A stretch of DNA of 64,000 bases. Source: Bradyrhizobium lablabi. Its GTDB lineage: Bacteria > Pseudomonadota > Alphaproteobacteria > Rhizobiales > Xanthobacteraceae. A model generated the notes under the pieces. The model was not told where the DNA came from. It did no database searches and worked only from the letters and a program-made list of their open reading frames with translations. Shown here in pieces: positions 26,245 through 34,692 of the stretch (position 1 is the stretch's first letter; each line of letters opens with the position of its first letter). The translations under genes were made by a program, and so were the position numbers. Location of the stretch: assembly GCF_018131005.1 (NCBI RefSeq), contig NZ_JAFCJK010000012.1, positions 1-64,000 of the forward strand, read 5' to 3'.

Positions 26245-26260
26245 ATGCACAATAGTGCAT
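26245..26260. promoter_or_regulatory. BoxR-like operator, site 1
   Basis: ATGCAC-AATA-GTGCAT is a perfect palindrome containing TGCA-N6-TGCA (26246-26249 and 26256-26259). BoxR and BzdR of Azoarcus recognise TGCA-containing repeats of this kind. It lies 32 bases upstream of the boxC ATG, a good place for repression. Confidence 0.7.
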
Positions 26261-26293
26261 GTTTTTGATCTGGTCTAGTTCAAAACGCGATAA

Positions 26294-26311
26294 CATGCAT
26301 TTTGTTGCATG
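26294..26311. promoter_or_regulatory. BoxR-like operator, site 2
   Basis: CATGCA-TTTTGT-TGCATG is a second perfect palindrome with TGCA-N6-TGCA (26296-26299 and 26306-26309). It starts exactly 50 bp from site 1, about five helical turns, so both sites face the same side of the DNA. A minus-strand TTGAAC between them could be the -35 element. Confidence 0.7.
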
Positions 26312-26358
26312 TTTCCGAATTCGTTCGCCAGGCCAATGGCCTAGCACCGGCTCGCGGG

Positions 26359-27165
26359 TCAGGCGGCCAGCGTCTGATCGTCCCGTAGCGCGGCCTCGGC
26401 GAATTCGGTGATCGCGGCCAGCGTCGCAGCCGAAGCCTCGCGATGCGGCGAATGGCCGGCGCCGTCGATGACGGCGACATCGACAGGGCAATAGCACTCC
26501 TCCCTGGCGATCTCGACCTGGCGCATCGTGCCGTACTGATCGTCGACGCCCTGTACGATCAGGACAGGCACGCGGATATAGGCGAGATAGTCGGAGATAT
26601 CCCAATCGCGGAAATTCGGATCAAGCCAGGCGCCGTTCCAGCCGTAGAAGGCGTTGTCGACATCGTTGTGCCAGCGCGCGAGTTTCTCTTTCAAATTCGT
26701 CGTCTCATACGCCGTCTTGACCTCGGCGATCGACTTCACCGAAATGTCCTCGACGACGAAATGCGGCGCGATCAGCGTGATCCCCTGCAGGCGGTGATCC
26801 TGACGCGAGCCGGCGTAGATCGCGGCGATCGAGGCGCCATCGGAATGGCCGACGAGCAGGCCGCGGCGGAAGCCGATCTGATCCAGCAGCTTTGGCAGCA
26901 CCTCCAGGGCCTCGACATGCATGTAATCGAGCGGGCGCGGCAAATTGACCGGCGTCGACGCGCCATAGCCTGCGCGCGAGTAGACGAACACGCCGGCACC
27001 GGTCGCAGCTTGCAGTCTCTCCGGGAAATCGCCCCACAGTCCGACCGAGCCGAGGCCCTCATGCAGCATCACGATGGTTGGCGCAGATTCGGGCGACGGA
27101 CCGATCATGCGATATTCAAGGTCGGAGCCGTCGATGCGCAGCAGGCCGGAGGGTGCGAAAATCAT
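26359..27165 (-). CDS. Alpha/beta hydrolase of the box cluster
   Basis: An alpha/beta hydrolase of 268 residues with oxyanion region MLHEGLGSVGLWGDFPE, nucleophile elbow VGHSDGAS, a late acid near VQGVDDQYG, and catalytic His in DGAGHSPHRE. Such a hydrolase is a regular member of aerobic benzoyl-CoA clusters and is thought to clear dead-end CoA or lactone intermediates; its exact substrate is not known to me. The ATG has only a weak binding site; an ATG at 27189 is an alternative. It lies between benzoate-CoA ligase and boxC. Confidence 0.85.
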   Translation of the reverse strand: MIFAPSGLLRIDGSDLEYRMIGPSPESAPTIVMLHEGLGSVGLWGDFPERLQAATGAGVFVYSRAGYGASTPVNLPRPLDYMHVEALEVLPKLLDQIGFRRGLLVGHSDGASIAAIYAGSRQDHRLQGITLIAPHFVVEDISVKSIAEVKTAYETTNLKEKLARWHNDVDNAFYGWNGAWLDPNFRDWDISDYLAYIRVPVLIVQGVDDQYGTMRQVEIAREECYCPVDVAVIDGAGHSPHREASAATLAAITEFAEAALRDDQTLAA

Positions 27166-27184
27166 GTTCTGCTCTTCGGTTCTC

Positions 27185-27213
27185 GTCATGCCCGGGCTTG
27201 ACCCGGCCATGAC
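27185..27213. repeat. Palindrome between benzoate-CoA ligase and hydrolase genes
   Basis: GTCATG ... CATGAC arms continue inward as CCGGG / CCCGG with one mismatch and a CTTGA loop. No T-tract follows. This GTCATGGCCGGG-type hairpin is a frequent intergenic repeat in Rhizobiales. In this operon it could affect mRNA stability. Confidence 0.6.
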
Positions 27214-27215
27214 GG

Positions 27216-28742
27216 CTAGTGTTCGCGCAACTTGAACCGCTGGATTTTTCCCGTTGCCGTCTTCGGCAGGCTGTCGACGACATCGATCCAGCGCGGATAT
27301 TTCCACGGGCCGATCTTCTGCTTGACGTGCTCCTTCAACGCCTCATGCAGGCCCACGGCCTCGGTATCGGCGCGCAGCACCACGAACGCTTTCGGCTTCA
27401 GCAGGCCCTCGGGGTCGGCCTCGGGCACGACGGCGGCTTCCAGCACCGCGGGATGCGTGATCAGAGCGCTCTCGACCTCGAACGGCGAGACCCAGATGCC
27501 TGAGACCTTGAACATATCGTCCGAACGGCCGCAGAAGGTGTAACGTCCATCGGCGTCGCGGGTATATTTGTCACCGGTGCGTGTCCACGAACCTTCGAAG
27601 GTCGTGCGGCTCTTGCTGCGCTGATTCCAATAACCCTCGCCGGCCGACGGCGCATCGACCAGCAATTCGCCGACCTCGCCATCGGCGACCTCGGCGCCGG
27701 TCTCGTTGACCAGCCGCACCTTGTAGCCGGGCACCGGGCGGCCGGACGATCCGTATTTGATATCGCCTGGCGCATTCGACAGGAAGATATGCAACAACTC
27801 GGTCGAGCCGACGCCGTCGAGGATGTCGACCCCGAAGCGCGACCTCCAGGCATTGCCGACCGATTCCGGCAGCGCTTCGCCCGCCGAGGTGCAGATGCGC
27901 AGGCGATTGCCGCCACGCTGCGCCTTCAGCGCCTCGTCGTTCAGCATTGCCGCAAACAGCGTCGGCACGCCGAAGAAGATGCTCGGATTGTATCTGTTGA
28001 TCAGCGCGAACATTGTCGCCGGCGTCGGGCGCTCCGGGTTCAGCACCGTGGTGGCGCCGACCGACATCGTGAACGTCAAGGCGTTGCCGAGGCCATAGGC
28101 GAAAAACAGCTTTGCCGCCGACAACCCGACATCGTCCTCGCGGATGCCGAGCACCTGCTTTGCGTAAGTCTCCGCGGTCGCGGCGAGGCTGGAATGCAGA
28201 TGACGCACGCCCTTGGGCATGCCGGTCGAGCCCGATGAATAGAGCCAGAAGGCCGGCTCATCAGCATGCGTTGCCGCAGTAGCAAAACTGTCGCTCTCGC
28301 CGGCGATCTCATCGGCGAGCCTCTTGTGTCCATGCGCGTCCTTGCCGGAGACCACGACGTGCTCGAGATCCGGCAGGCGACCGATGATGTCTTTCACGAC
28401 CGGCAACAGTGCCTCGGACACGAACAGCACACGGGCGCGGCAGTCCGCCAGCACATAGGCATATTGGTCGGCCGTCAGCAGCGTGTTCAACGGCACCGGC
28501 ACCACGCCGGCACGGATCGCGCCCAGGAAGACGATCGGAAAGTCGACCGTATCGAGCATGATCATGGCGACCCGCTCTTCGCGACGAACGCCGAGCCGGC
28601 GCAGCATGTTGCCGAGCCGGCGCGTCTGCTGCTGCAACTCGCCATAGGTGAGTTCTGACACGGTGTCGTCGAAGACGACCTTGCCGCCGCGGCCCTCGTC
28701 GACGTTGCGGTCGAGCAGCCAGGTCACTGCATTGTAAATCAT
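27216..28742 (-). CDS. bclA: Benzoate-CoA ligase
   Basis: An ATP-dependent acyl-CoA synthetase of 508 residues that activates benzoate to benzoyl-CoA. The P-loop-like motif is YSSGSTGMPKGVRH; later motifs are DGVGSTELLHIF, RTGDKYTRDADGRY and the catalytic lysine in PKTATGKIQRFKL. Length and the VSPFEVESALITHPAV region fit the benzoate-CoA ligase clade, and its place beside boxC/boxB supports this. It is divergent from boxR across a 139-bp AT-richer promoter region. BadA is an equally usable name. Confidence 0.92.
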   Translation of the reverse strand: MIYNAVTWLLDRNVDEGRGGKVVFDDTVSELTYGELQQQTRRLGNMLRRLGVRREERVAMIMLDTVDFPIVFLGAIRAGVVPVPLNTLLTADQYAYVLADCRARVLFVSEALLPVVKDIIGRLPDLEHVVVSGKDAHGHKRLADEIAGESDSFATAATHADEPAFWLYSSGSTGMPKGVRHLHSSLAATAETYAKQVLGIREDDVGLSAAKLFFAYGLGNALTFTMSVGATTVLNPERPTPATMFALINRYNPSIFFGVPTLFAAMLNDEALKAQRGGNRLRICTSAGEALPESVGNAWRSRFGVDILDGVGSTELLHIFLSNAPGDIKYGSSGRPVPGYKVRLVNETGAEVADGEVGELLVDAPSAGEGYWNQRSKSRTTFEGSWTRTGDKYTRDADGRYTFCGRSDDMFKVSGIWVSPFEVESALITHPAVLEAAVVPEADPEGLLKPKAFVVLRADTEAVGLHEALKEHVKQKIGPWKYPRWIDVVDSLPKTATGKIQRFKLREH

Positions 28743-28793
28743 GCCCCGTTCCTCGGACTCACGCGCGTCACGACGCCTTCTCCCCACTTTTAA

Positions 28794-28805
28794 GAATTAT
28801 AATTC
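28794..28805. promoter_or_regulatory. Divergent promoter palindrome, bclA/boxR
   Basis: GAATTATAATTC is a perfect 12-bp palindrome in an otherwise GC-rich region and contains TATAAT on both strands, so it could serve as a -10 element in either direction or as an operator. No TGCA-N6-TGCA site is present in this gap, unlike upstream of boxC. Confidence 0.45.
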
Positions 28806-28881
28806 ATACAAAGCCACTGCGTTGGCTTGCTGTCAATCCTCATCGGCACTATGTTTCCTGAAACCGCGTCGCACAGGGATC

Positions 28882-29787
28882 ATGAGCTCAGACAACGATC
28901 CGGAATCCGGCTTTCTCGAGCAGCTCGGCCAGCGCGTGCGCACCATGCGGGCACTCCGCGGCATGTCGCGAAAAGTACTCGCGAAGGTCTCCGGCATTTC
29001 CGAACGTTACATCGCCCAGCTCGAGAGCGGCAAAGGCAATGTCTCGATCGTGCTGCTGCGCCGCGTCGCAGGCGCGATGGGCGCGCATCTCGAGGATCTC
29101 ATCCCCTCGAGTGAGCCGGCGCCCGACTGGGCCGTGATCCGCGATCTCCTGCGCAAGGCGACGCCGAACCAGATTGCGCAGGCCAAGGACATCCTCGCCG
29201 GCGGCGCATCCGCACCGCGCCGCGCCTCATTCTCCGGCATCGCGTTGATCGGGCTGCGCGGCGCCGGCAAATCGACGCTCGGCAGGATGCTGGCAAAGAA
29301 AATCGGCTGGAGCTTTGTCGAGCTCAACAAGGAGATCGAGACGCAGAACGGCCTTTCGGTCGCCGAGATCATCGCGCTCTATGGCCAGGAAGGCTTCCGC
29401 CGCATGGAGCAGGTCGCGCTGACGCAACTGCTGGCGCGGAAGGAATTGATGGTGCTCGCGACCGGCGGCGGCATCGTCTCCGAGCCGCTGACGTTCGATT
29501 TGATCCTCTCGTCGTTCTACACGATCTGGCTGAAGGCCGAACCCGAAGAGCACATGGCCCGCGTCCGCCGCCAGGGTGACCTGCGCCCGATGGCCGACGA
29601 CCGCTCCGCGATGGCCGAACTGCGCAACATCCTGGTCAGCCGCGAACCGCTTTACGCGCGCGCCTCAGCCGTGGTGGATACCGCCGGGCTCTCGGTCGAC
29701 GCCGCCGCCGCGCGCCTGATCGACTCGGTGCGGCCCGTGCTGCAGAACGAGGCCCGCTCGTTCGGACTGCGCAGCGTGGCCTTGTAA
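28882..29787 (+). CDS. boxR: Benzoate pathway repressor BoxR
   Basis: A transcriptional regulator of 301 residues with an N-terminal XRE-type helix-turn-helix (about 14-70: LGQRVRTMRALRGMSRKVLA, GISERYIAQLESGKGN) fused through a linker to a shikimate-kinase-like domain with P-loop GLRGAGKST at 124-132. This fusion is diagnostic of BoxR/BzdR, which senses benzoyl-CoA and releases its operators. The ATG was chosen from family length; the first 47 codons of the longer frame look non-coding. It is divergent from bclA and convergent with an IclR gene. Confidence 0.93.
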   Translation: MSSDNDPESGFLEQLGQRVRTMRALRGMSRKVLAKVSGISERYIAQLESGKGNVSIVLLRRVAGAMGAHLEDLIPSSEPAPDWAVIRDLLRKATPNQIAQAKDILAGGASAPRRASFSGIALIGLRGAGKSTLGRMLAKKIGWSFVELNKEIETQNGLSVAEIIALYGQEGFRRMEQVALTQLLARKELMVLATGGGIVSEPLTFDLILSSFYTIWLKAEPEEHMARVRRQGDLRPMADDRSAMAELRNILVSREPLYARASAVVDTAGLSVDAAAARLIDSVRPVLQNEARSFGLRSVAL

Positions 29788-29804
29788 TCCACACCTCACG
29801 CGAT

Positions 29805-30590
29805 CTACAGCAGGCGGCTCTTCGCGTCCTCGGCCCCCTCACGCAACAACGGCAGGAAACGCTCGATCAGCTCGCTCGCCGGCACGCGATCGACATGCGC
29901 ACCCATGTTGATGGCGGCGACGATGGTTCCATCATAGCGGCGCACCGGCACCGAGATCGAACGGAAATGAGGTTCGGCCTCGCGGTCGACAAGCGAATAG
30001 CCCTGTTCGCGATCGGCGATGATGGCAGCGAGCAGCCGTTTTGGATCGGTCAGGGTCTGCGGCGTCAGGGCTTCGCGACGCATCGCCTCTAGCCGCGCCG
30101 CGAGCTCGTCGTCCTGAAGCCGGCCGAGCATGGCGCGGCCGACCGAGGTGCAGAACGCCGGCAGCCGGTAGCCGATGTCGAGGCCGGCGGAGAACACCCG
30201 CGTCGGACTGCCGCGTGCGACAAACACCACCTCATCGCCATCAAGCAATGCGAGCGAGCTGATCTCCTGCGCCGATGTCGCGATGCGGTCGAGCACCGGC
30301 TGCAGCACCGAGACCACCTGGTTCGACCGCAGATAGGATCCGGCAAGTGTCAACACATGCGGCGTCAGCGTGAACAGCTTGCCGTCGGTAGATACAAAAC
30401 CTCCATGTGCGAGCGTGAAGAGGATGCGCCGCGCAGTGGCACGCGGCAGATCGGCGGCGCGTGCCAGATCGCTCAGCGTCGCAGGACCGGTGACGGCGCC
30501 AAACACTTGCAGGAGACGCAGGCCACGGTCGAGGCTCTCGACGAAATCGGTGGCGCGCTCGTCCTGATCGGTCCGCTTCAGCTTTGGCAT
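29805..30590 (-). CDS. IclR family transcriptional regulator
   Basis: A one-component regulator of 261 residues: an N-terminal winged helix (about 15-80, LLQVFGAVTGPATLSDLARA, LPRATARRILFTL) and a C-terminal effector domain (VGRAMLGRL, YSLVDREAEPHFRSISVPV, AINMGAHVDRV). The closest types I know are PcaR/PobR-like regulators of aromatic catabolism. It is divergent from the Rieske oxygenase gene and probably controls it; two inverted repeats lie in the shared 109-bp region. Confidence 0.88.
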   Translation of the reverse strand: MPKLKRTDQDERATDFVESLDRGLRLLQVFGAVTGPATLSDLARAADLPRATARRILFTLAHGGFVSTDGKLFTLTPHVLTLAGSYLRSNQVVSVLQPVLDRIATSAQEISSLALLDGDEVVFVARGSPTRVFSAGLDIGYRLPAFCTSVGRAMLGRLQDDELAARLEAMRREALTPQTLTDPKRLLAAIIADREQGYSLVDREAEPHFRSISVPVRRYDGTIVAAINMGAHVDRVPASELIERFLPLLREGAEDAKSRLL

Positions 30591-30600
30591 CGGTCCCGGC

Positions 30601-30615
30601 TTTGAACGGTTCAAA
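30601..30615. promoter_or_regulatory. Inverted repeat upstream of iclR-type gene
   Basis: TTTGAAC-G-GTTCAAA is a perfect 7-bp inverted repeat with a one-base spacer, 10 bases upstream of the IclR start. Its position suits autorepression by the IclR protein. Confidence 0.55.
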
Positions 30616-30651
30616 AATTTGGACTTGCCGTCCCGACCACACATGGCATAA

Positions 30652-30676
30652 TTCGCCCATTCGTTCAATAGGCGAA
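30652..30676. promoter_or_regulatory. Inverted repeat upstream of the Rieske oxygenase
   Basis: TTCGCC and GGCGAA are inverted arms separated by 13 bases (30652-30657 and 30671-30676), ending 23 bases before the Rieske oxygenase ATG. It may be an IclR operator for the catabolic gene. Confidence 0.45.
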
Positions 30677-30699
30677 CAAATCCGACGGGAGACGCCGCC

Positions 30700-32058
30700 A
30701 TGATGAGCCAGGACCAGAACGATCTGATCACCCGCACCGGCCGCAAGGACCCGTGCGGAAAGCTGATGCGGATGTACTGGCAACCGGCGGCGCTGGTGGA
30801 TGAGTTGCAGGGCGCGCGCCCGGTGCGGCCAGTGAGACTGCTCGGCGAGAACCTCGTGCTGTTTCGCGGCGAGGATGGCCGCTACGGGCTGATCGATCGC
30901 CACTGCGCGCATCGCGGCGCCGATCTCGCCTTCGGCCGGCTCGAGAATGGCGGCCTGCGCTGCGCCTTCCATGGCTGGCTGTTCGATACGACCGGCCAAT
31001 GCGTTGAGACGCCGGCGGAGCCGGCCGGCTCGCAGCTCTGCAAGGGTATCAGGCAGCGCGCCTATCCCGTGGTCGAAAAGAGCGGCATCCTCTGGGCTTA
31101 TCTTGGCGAGGGCGAGCCGCCGGCATTCCCGGAAATCGACTGCTTCGTCGCGCCCGAAAGCCACACCTTCGCATTCAAGGGCCACATGAACTGCAACTGG
31201 CTGCAGGCGCTCGAGGTCGGCATCGACCCGGCGCATGCATCCTATTTGCACCGGTTCTTCGAGGACGAGGATACCTCCGCGGCCTATGGCAAGCAGTTTC
31301 GTGGCGCGTCCGCCGGCAGCGACATGCCGATGACCAGGATCCTGCGCGAATATGATCGCCCCATCATCAATGTCGAGCACACCGAATATGGCCTGCGGCT
31401 CATTGCGCTCCGCGAGCTGGACGAGGAACGCACACATGTGCGCGTGACCAACCAGCTGTTCCCGCACGGCTTCGTCATCCCGATGTCGACGGAGATGACG
31501 ATCACGCAGTGGCACGTGCCAATCGACGACGAGAATTGCTACTGGTACGCGATCTTCACCAGCTACACGGCCCCGGTCGACAAGAAGAAGATGCGCGACC
31601 AGCGGCTCGAGCTCTATGAGCTGCCCGACTACAAGTCGCGCAAGAACAAGACCAACGATTACGGCTTCGATCCGCACGAGCAGGCGACCGCGACCTACAC
31701 CGGCATGGGTACCGATATCAACGTCCACGACCAGTGGGCGGTGGAATCGATGGGCCCGATCCAGGATCGCACCAACGAGCATCTCGGCCAGAGCGACAAG
31801 GCGATCGTGCAGTATCGTCGCCTGCTGCGGCAGGAAATCGAGAAGGTCGCCGGCGGCGAACAGCCGATGCTGTTCCTCGATGATGCCACCGCGCGCAGCA
31901 TTCAGGGTCCGGCGACGATGGACGGCATCGGGCCCACCCAAGGCTGGGAGCTCTACTGGATGGAAGTCGATGTCAAGCGCCGCCGCGGCGCGCCATGGGC
32001 CGCGCCTGTGCCGCGGGAGATCGCAGGCAAGGTAACCCACCTGACGGCGGCGGAGTGA
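30700..32058 (+). CDS. Rieske non-heme iron oxygenase, large subunit (phthalate 4,5-dioxygenase-like)
   Basis: A ring-hydroxylating or demethylating oxygenase of 452 residues. The Rieske 2Fe-2S motif is C69-x-H71 and C88-x2-H91 (CAHRG, CAFHGW). The mononuclear iron region is GIDPAHASYLH, with D176 bridging and H179, H184 as ligands. The long form with an aspartate bridge fits the phthalate-dioxygenase group, which works with a separate reductase and no beta subunit. The substrate is unknown. A GS-like ligase follows 196 bases downstream. No dedicated reductase is adjacent; the fusion protein at 46470-48233 has the right domains but is distant. Confidence 0.9.
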   Translation: MMSQDQNDLITRTGRKDPCGKLMRMYWQPAALVDELQGARPVRPVRLLGENLVLFRGEDGRYGLIDRHCAHRGADLAFGRLENGGLRCAFHGWLFDTTGQCVETPAEPAGSQLCKGIRQRAYPVVEKSGILWAYLGEGEPPAFPEIDCFVAPESHTFAFKGHMNCNWLQALEVGIDPAHASYLHRFFEDEDTSAAYGKQFRGASAGSDMPMTRILREYDRPIINVEHTEYGLRLIALRELDEERTHVRVTNQLFPHGFVIPMSTEMTITQWHVPIDDENCYWYAIFTSYTAPVDKKKMRDQRLELYELPDYKSRKNKTNDYGFDPHEQATATYTGMGTDINVHDQWAVESMGPIQDRTNEHLGQSDKAIVQYRRLLRQEIEKVAGGEQPMLFLDDATARSIQGPATMDGIGPTQGWELYWMEVDVKRRRGAPWAAPVPREIAGKVTHLTAAE

Positions 32059-32090
32059 TGATGGTTTCAGTGGGCCAGCACCGCATCTTG

Positions 32091-32238
32091 CCTCACCTCG
32101 CCCCGCTTGCGGGGAGAGGTCGGATCGCATCGCAAGATGCGATCCGGGTGAGGGGGTACAGGTCTATCGACAAATCGAGCCGGCGGAGAGAGCCCCTCAC
32201 CCCTACCCTCTCCCCGCGAGGAGCGGGGAGAGGGAGAA
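32091..32238. repeat. Composite dispersed repeat, copy 1
   Basis: Two modules are present: CGGATCGCATCG-N-AGATGCGATCCGG with flanking CTCGCCCCGC (32091-32155), then CCCTCTCCCCGC / GCGGGGAGAGGG, a 12-bp perfect stem (32206-32234). The same two modules occur in the same order on the minus strand at 57858-57994. I know this as a common Bradyrhizobium intergenic element. It nearly fills the gap before the GS-like gene. Confidence 0.8.
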
Positions 32239-32254
32239 GTGAAGGAGTGACGCC

Positions 32255-33691
32255 TTGAGTTTCGTCGAGCGTCACGGCCTGTGGTCGGATGAGCAGAAGG
32301 AGGCGGCGAGCCGCCTTCGCAGCGTCGTCGAGGAGAGGAATCTCGAAGTCATCCGGCTGTCGTTTCCGGACCAGCACGGCATTCTGCGCGGCAAGACGCT
32401 GATCGCAACTGAGGCGGTGCGTTCGCTCGAGAGCGGCTGCTCCATCACCACGACGATGCTGGCGAAGGACACCTCGCACAAGACGGTGTTCCCGGTATTC
32501 ACCGCCGGCGGTGGCTTCGGCATGAAGGAGATGGAGGGCGCGGCCGACGTGCTGATGGTTGCCGATCCCGCCACGTTCCGCGTGCTGCCTTGGGCGCCGA
32601 ACACCGGCTGGCTGCTCTGCGATCTGCATTTCAACGACGGTCGGCCAGTGCCGTTCGCAACGCGTAATCTTTACCGCAAGGTGCTCGATCAGCTCGGAAG
32701 CCGCGGTTACGATTTCGTCGCGGGGCTGGAGGTCGAATTCCATCTGTTCAAGCTCGACGACGCATACATGGCGCCGGAGGATGCGGGGCAGCCCGGACGT
32801 CCGCCCGCGGTCAGCCTGCTGTCGCACGGCTACCAGTATCTGACCGAGCAGCGCTACGACCTGATGGAGCCGGCGCTGGAAATCATTCGCCGCGACATCA
32901 TCGCGCTCGGCCTGCCGCTCCGCTCGGTCGAGGTCGAGTTCGGCCCGAGCCAGTGCGAGTTCACTTTCCAGCCGACGGCAGGTGTTGCGCCCGCCGACAC
33001 CATGGTGCTGTTCCGCTCGGCGGTGAAGCAGATCGCGCGCCGCCACGGCTATCACGCGACCTTCATGTGCCGGCCGAAGCTGCCGAACGTGTTCGCAAGC
33101 GGCTGGCACCTCCACCAGTCGCTGGTGTCGCGCGCGAGCGGCGAGAACGCGTTCATGGCGAAGGAGACCGCCGAGCCGCTGAGTCCGCTCGGACGCGCCT
33201 ACCTCGCCGGCCTCATCGCGCATGCGCGGGCCTCGACTGTATTCACGACGCCGACCATCAACGGCTACAAGCGCTACCGATCCTATTCGCTGGCGCCGGA
33301 CCGCGCGATCTGGGGGCGCGACAATCGCGGCGTCATGATCCGCGTGCTCGGTGGCGCGGGCGATGCCGCGACGCGGCTGGAGAACAGGATCGGCGAGCCG
33401 GCGGCGAACCCCTATCTCTACATGGCCTCGCAGATCCTCTCCGGCCTCGACGGCATCGACCGCAAGCTGGATCCGGGTCCGTCGGCGGATACGCCCTACG
33501 AGACCAAGGCGGCGCTCCTGCCGAAATCGCTGCGCGAGGCGGTGTTTGCGCTCGACGACGATCCGTTCTTCCGCGGGGCGTTCGGGGCAGAGTTCGTGGA
33601 CTATTACGTCCACATCAAGAACGCCGAGATCGAGCGGTTTCAGGCTGAAGTGTCGGACTGGGAACACCGCGAATATTTCGAGATGTTTTGA
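32255..33691 (+). CDS. Glutamine synthetase family protein (gamma-glutamyl ligase type)
   Basis: A 478-residue member of the glutamine synthetase superfamily. It has the beta-Grasp-like N-terminus (IRLSFPDQHGILRGKTL), the Mg/glutamate motif GLEVEFHLF, the second EVEFGPSQCEFTFQP, the GWHLHQSL block and a late RVLGG ... NRIGEPAANPY arginine region. It is not a housekeeping GlnA. Relatives ligate glutamate to amines (for example IpuC for isopropylamine, GS-like proteins in aniline catabolism). It uses TTG as start, with AAGGAG well placed upstream. Its position after a Rieske oxygenase hints that the substrate carries an amino group. Confidence 0.85.
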   Translation: MSFVERHGLWSDEQKEAASRLRSVVEERNLEVIRLSFPDQHGILRGKTLIATEAVRSLESGCSITTTMLAKDTSHKTVFPVFTAGGGFGMKEMEGAADVLMVADPATFRVLPWAPNTGWLLCDLHFNDGRPVPFATRNLYRKVLDQLGSRGYDFVAGLEVEFHLFKLDDAYMAPEDAGQPGRPPAVSLLSHGYQYLTEQRYDLMEPALEIIRRDIIALGLPLRSVEVEFGPSQCEFTFQPTAGVAPADTMVLFRSAVKQIARRHGYHATFMCRPKLPNVFASGWHLHQSLVSRASGENAFMAKETAEPLSPLGRAYLAGLIAHARASTVFTTPTINGYKRYRSYSLAPDRAIWGRDNRGVMIRVLGGAGDAATRLENRIGEPAANPYLYMASQILSGLDGIDRKLDPGPSADTPYETKAALLPKSLREAVFALDDDPFFRGAFGAEFVDYYVHIKNAEIERFQAEVSDWEHREYFEMF

Positions 33692-33693
33692 AA

Positions 33694-34632
33694 TCAGGTC
33701 CAGCTCCAACCGGCCGACAACAGGATCGCCGCGGTCAGCGTCACGGTGCTGAGAAGTGTGCTTGCGATCAGCATCGTGCCGATCTGGGCCGACGCCACGC
33801 CATAACGGACCGCGAACAGGACACCGAACGCACCTGACGGCACCGCCATCAGCATGACCGCGACACGCGCCTCCGCGCCGTCGAGCAGCGGCAGCGCCAG
33901 GAGTGCGGTCAGCAGCGGCTGAAGCACGTTCTTCATCGCGACCGTCCAGGCGACATTCGCAGAGAGTTTTACGGGCTGCGCCGATAGCACGAGGCCGGTG
34001 AGGAACAGGGCGGTGCCTGATGCGCCCTGCCCGACCAGGATCAGCGTGCTCTCGACGAGCGGCGGCGGCGAAAACCCCGCCAGTGAGCACAACAGTCCCA
34101 ACACCGGCGCGATGACGATCGGCTGGAGCAGAGCTTTCTTCATGACCGAAAGGACATTCGCGCTCTTGCCGTCAGCGGATTCGAGCAGCAGCAGCGACAG
34201 CGGCGTCACCACGATGGCGGCAATCGCGACCGCAACAGCGACGGAGATCGAGGCGGATCTGGAGAACAGCGCTGCGACGATCGGAAGACCCGCGGAGCCG
34301 ACATTTGGGCCCGACGCCGTCAGCGCAATCAGCGCGCTTTCGCGCCGGTCACGGCCGAACCACAATCGCTCCACGAAATACGTCACGCCATACGCCACCA
34401 GCATCGCACCCGACAGCACCAGCGCAAGGGTGGCCTGATCGAGCATGGCCTTGCGAGAAGCCTGCGCCATCGCGGTGAACAATGCAGCCGGCAGTGCGAA
34501 ATCCATCACCAGCGCATTGAGCGAGCCGATATTTCGATTGTCGAAATCCCTGGTGTGGCCGGCGCAATAGCCGAGCGCCATCACGAGAAACACGGGCGCC
34601 AGCGACGCCAAGATGGTCATGGTCTGGGTCAT
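33694..34632 (-). CDS. AEC (auxin efflux carrier) family transporter
   Basis: A membrane transporter of 312 residues with about ten hydrophobic helices, beginning ILASLAPVFLVMALGYCAG. It shows the AEC features: DFALPAALFTAMAQ in the first repeat and MAVPSGAFGVLFAVRYG in the second. Bacterial members move malonate or other carboxylates. Its stop is 2 bases from that of the GS-like gene, in convergent arrangement, and it probably handles an organic acid of this catabolic block. Confidence 0.85.
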   Translation of the reverse strand: MTQTMTILASLAPVFLVMALGYCAGHTRDFDNRNIGSLNALVMDFALPAALFTAMAQASRKAMLDQATLALVLSGAMLVAYGVTYFVERLWFGRDRRESALIALTASGPNVGSAGLPIVAALFSRSASISVAVAVAIAAIVVTPLSLLLLESADGKSANVLSVMKKALLQPIVIAPVLGLLCSLAGFSPPPLVESTLILVGQGASGTALFLTGLVLSAQPVKLSANVAWTVAMKNVLQPLLTALLALPLLDGAEARVAVMLMAVPSGAFGVLFAVRYGVASAQIGTMLIASTLLSTVTLTAAILLSAGWSWT

Positions 34633-34692
34633 GGTTCGCCATCCTTGCCGGGGCCTTAGCGACAGCCCCGGCCCCTGGAGATTTCTACGTCG

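Noticed and set aside
24477..26255. Open frame of about 592 codons antisense to boxC
   Set aside because: It shows shadow-frame composition only, and boxC is certain.
30241..32130. Open frame of about 629 codons antisense to the Rieske oxygenase
   Set aside because: It is the mirror of a gene with clear motifs and also overlaps the IclR gene in another frame.
32093..34090. Open frame of about 665 codons antisense to the GS-like gene
   Set aside because: It has the Arg/His/Ala-rich composition of a GC-rich antisense frame, crosses a repeat and has no recognisable domain.
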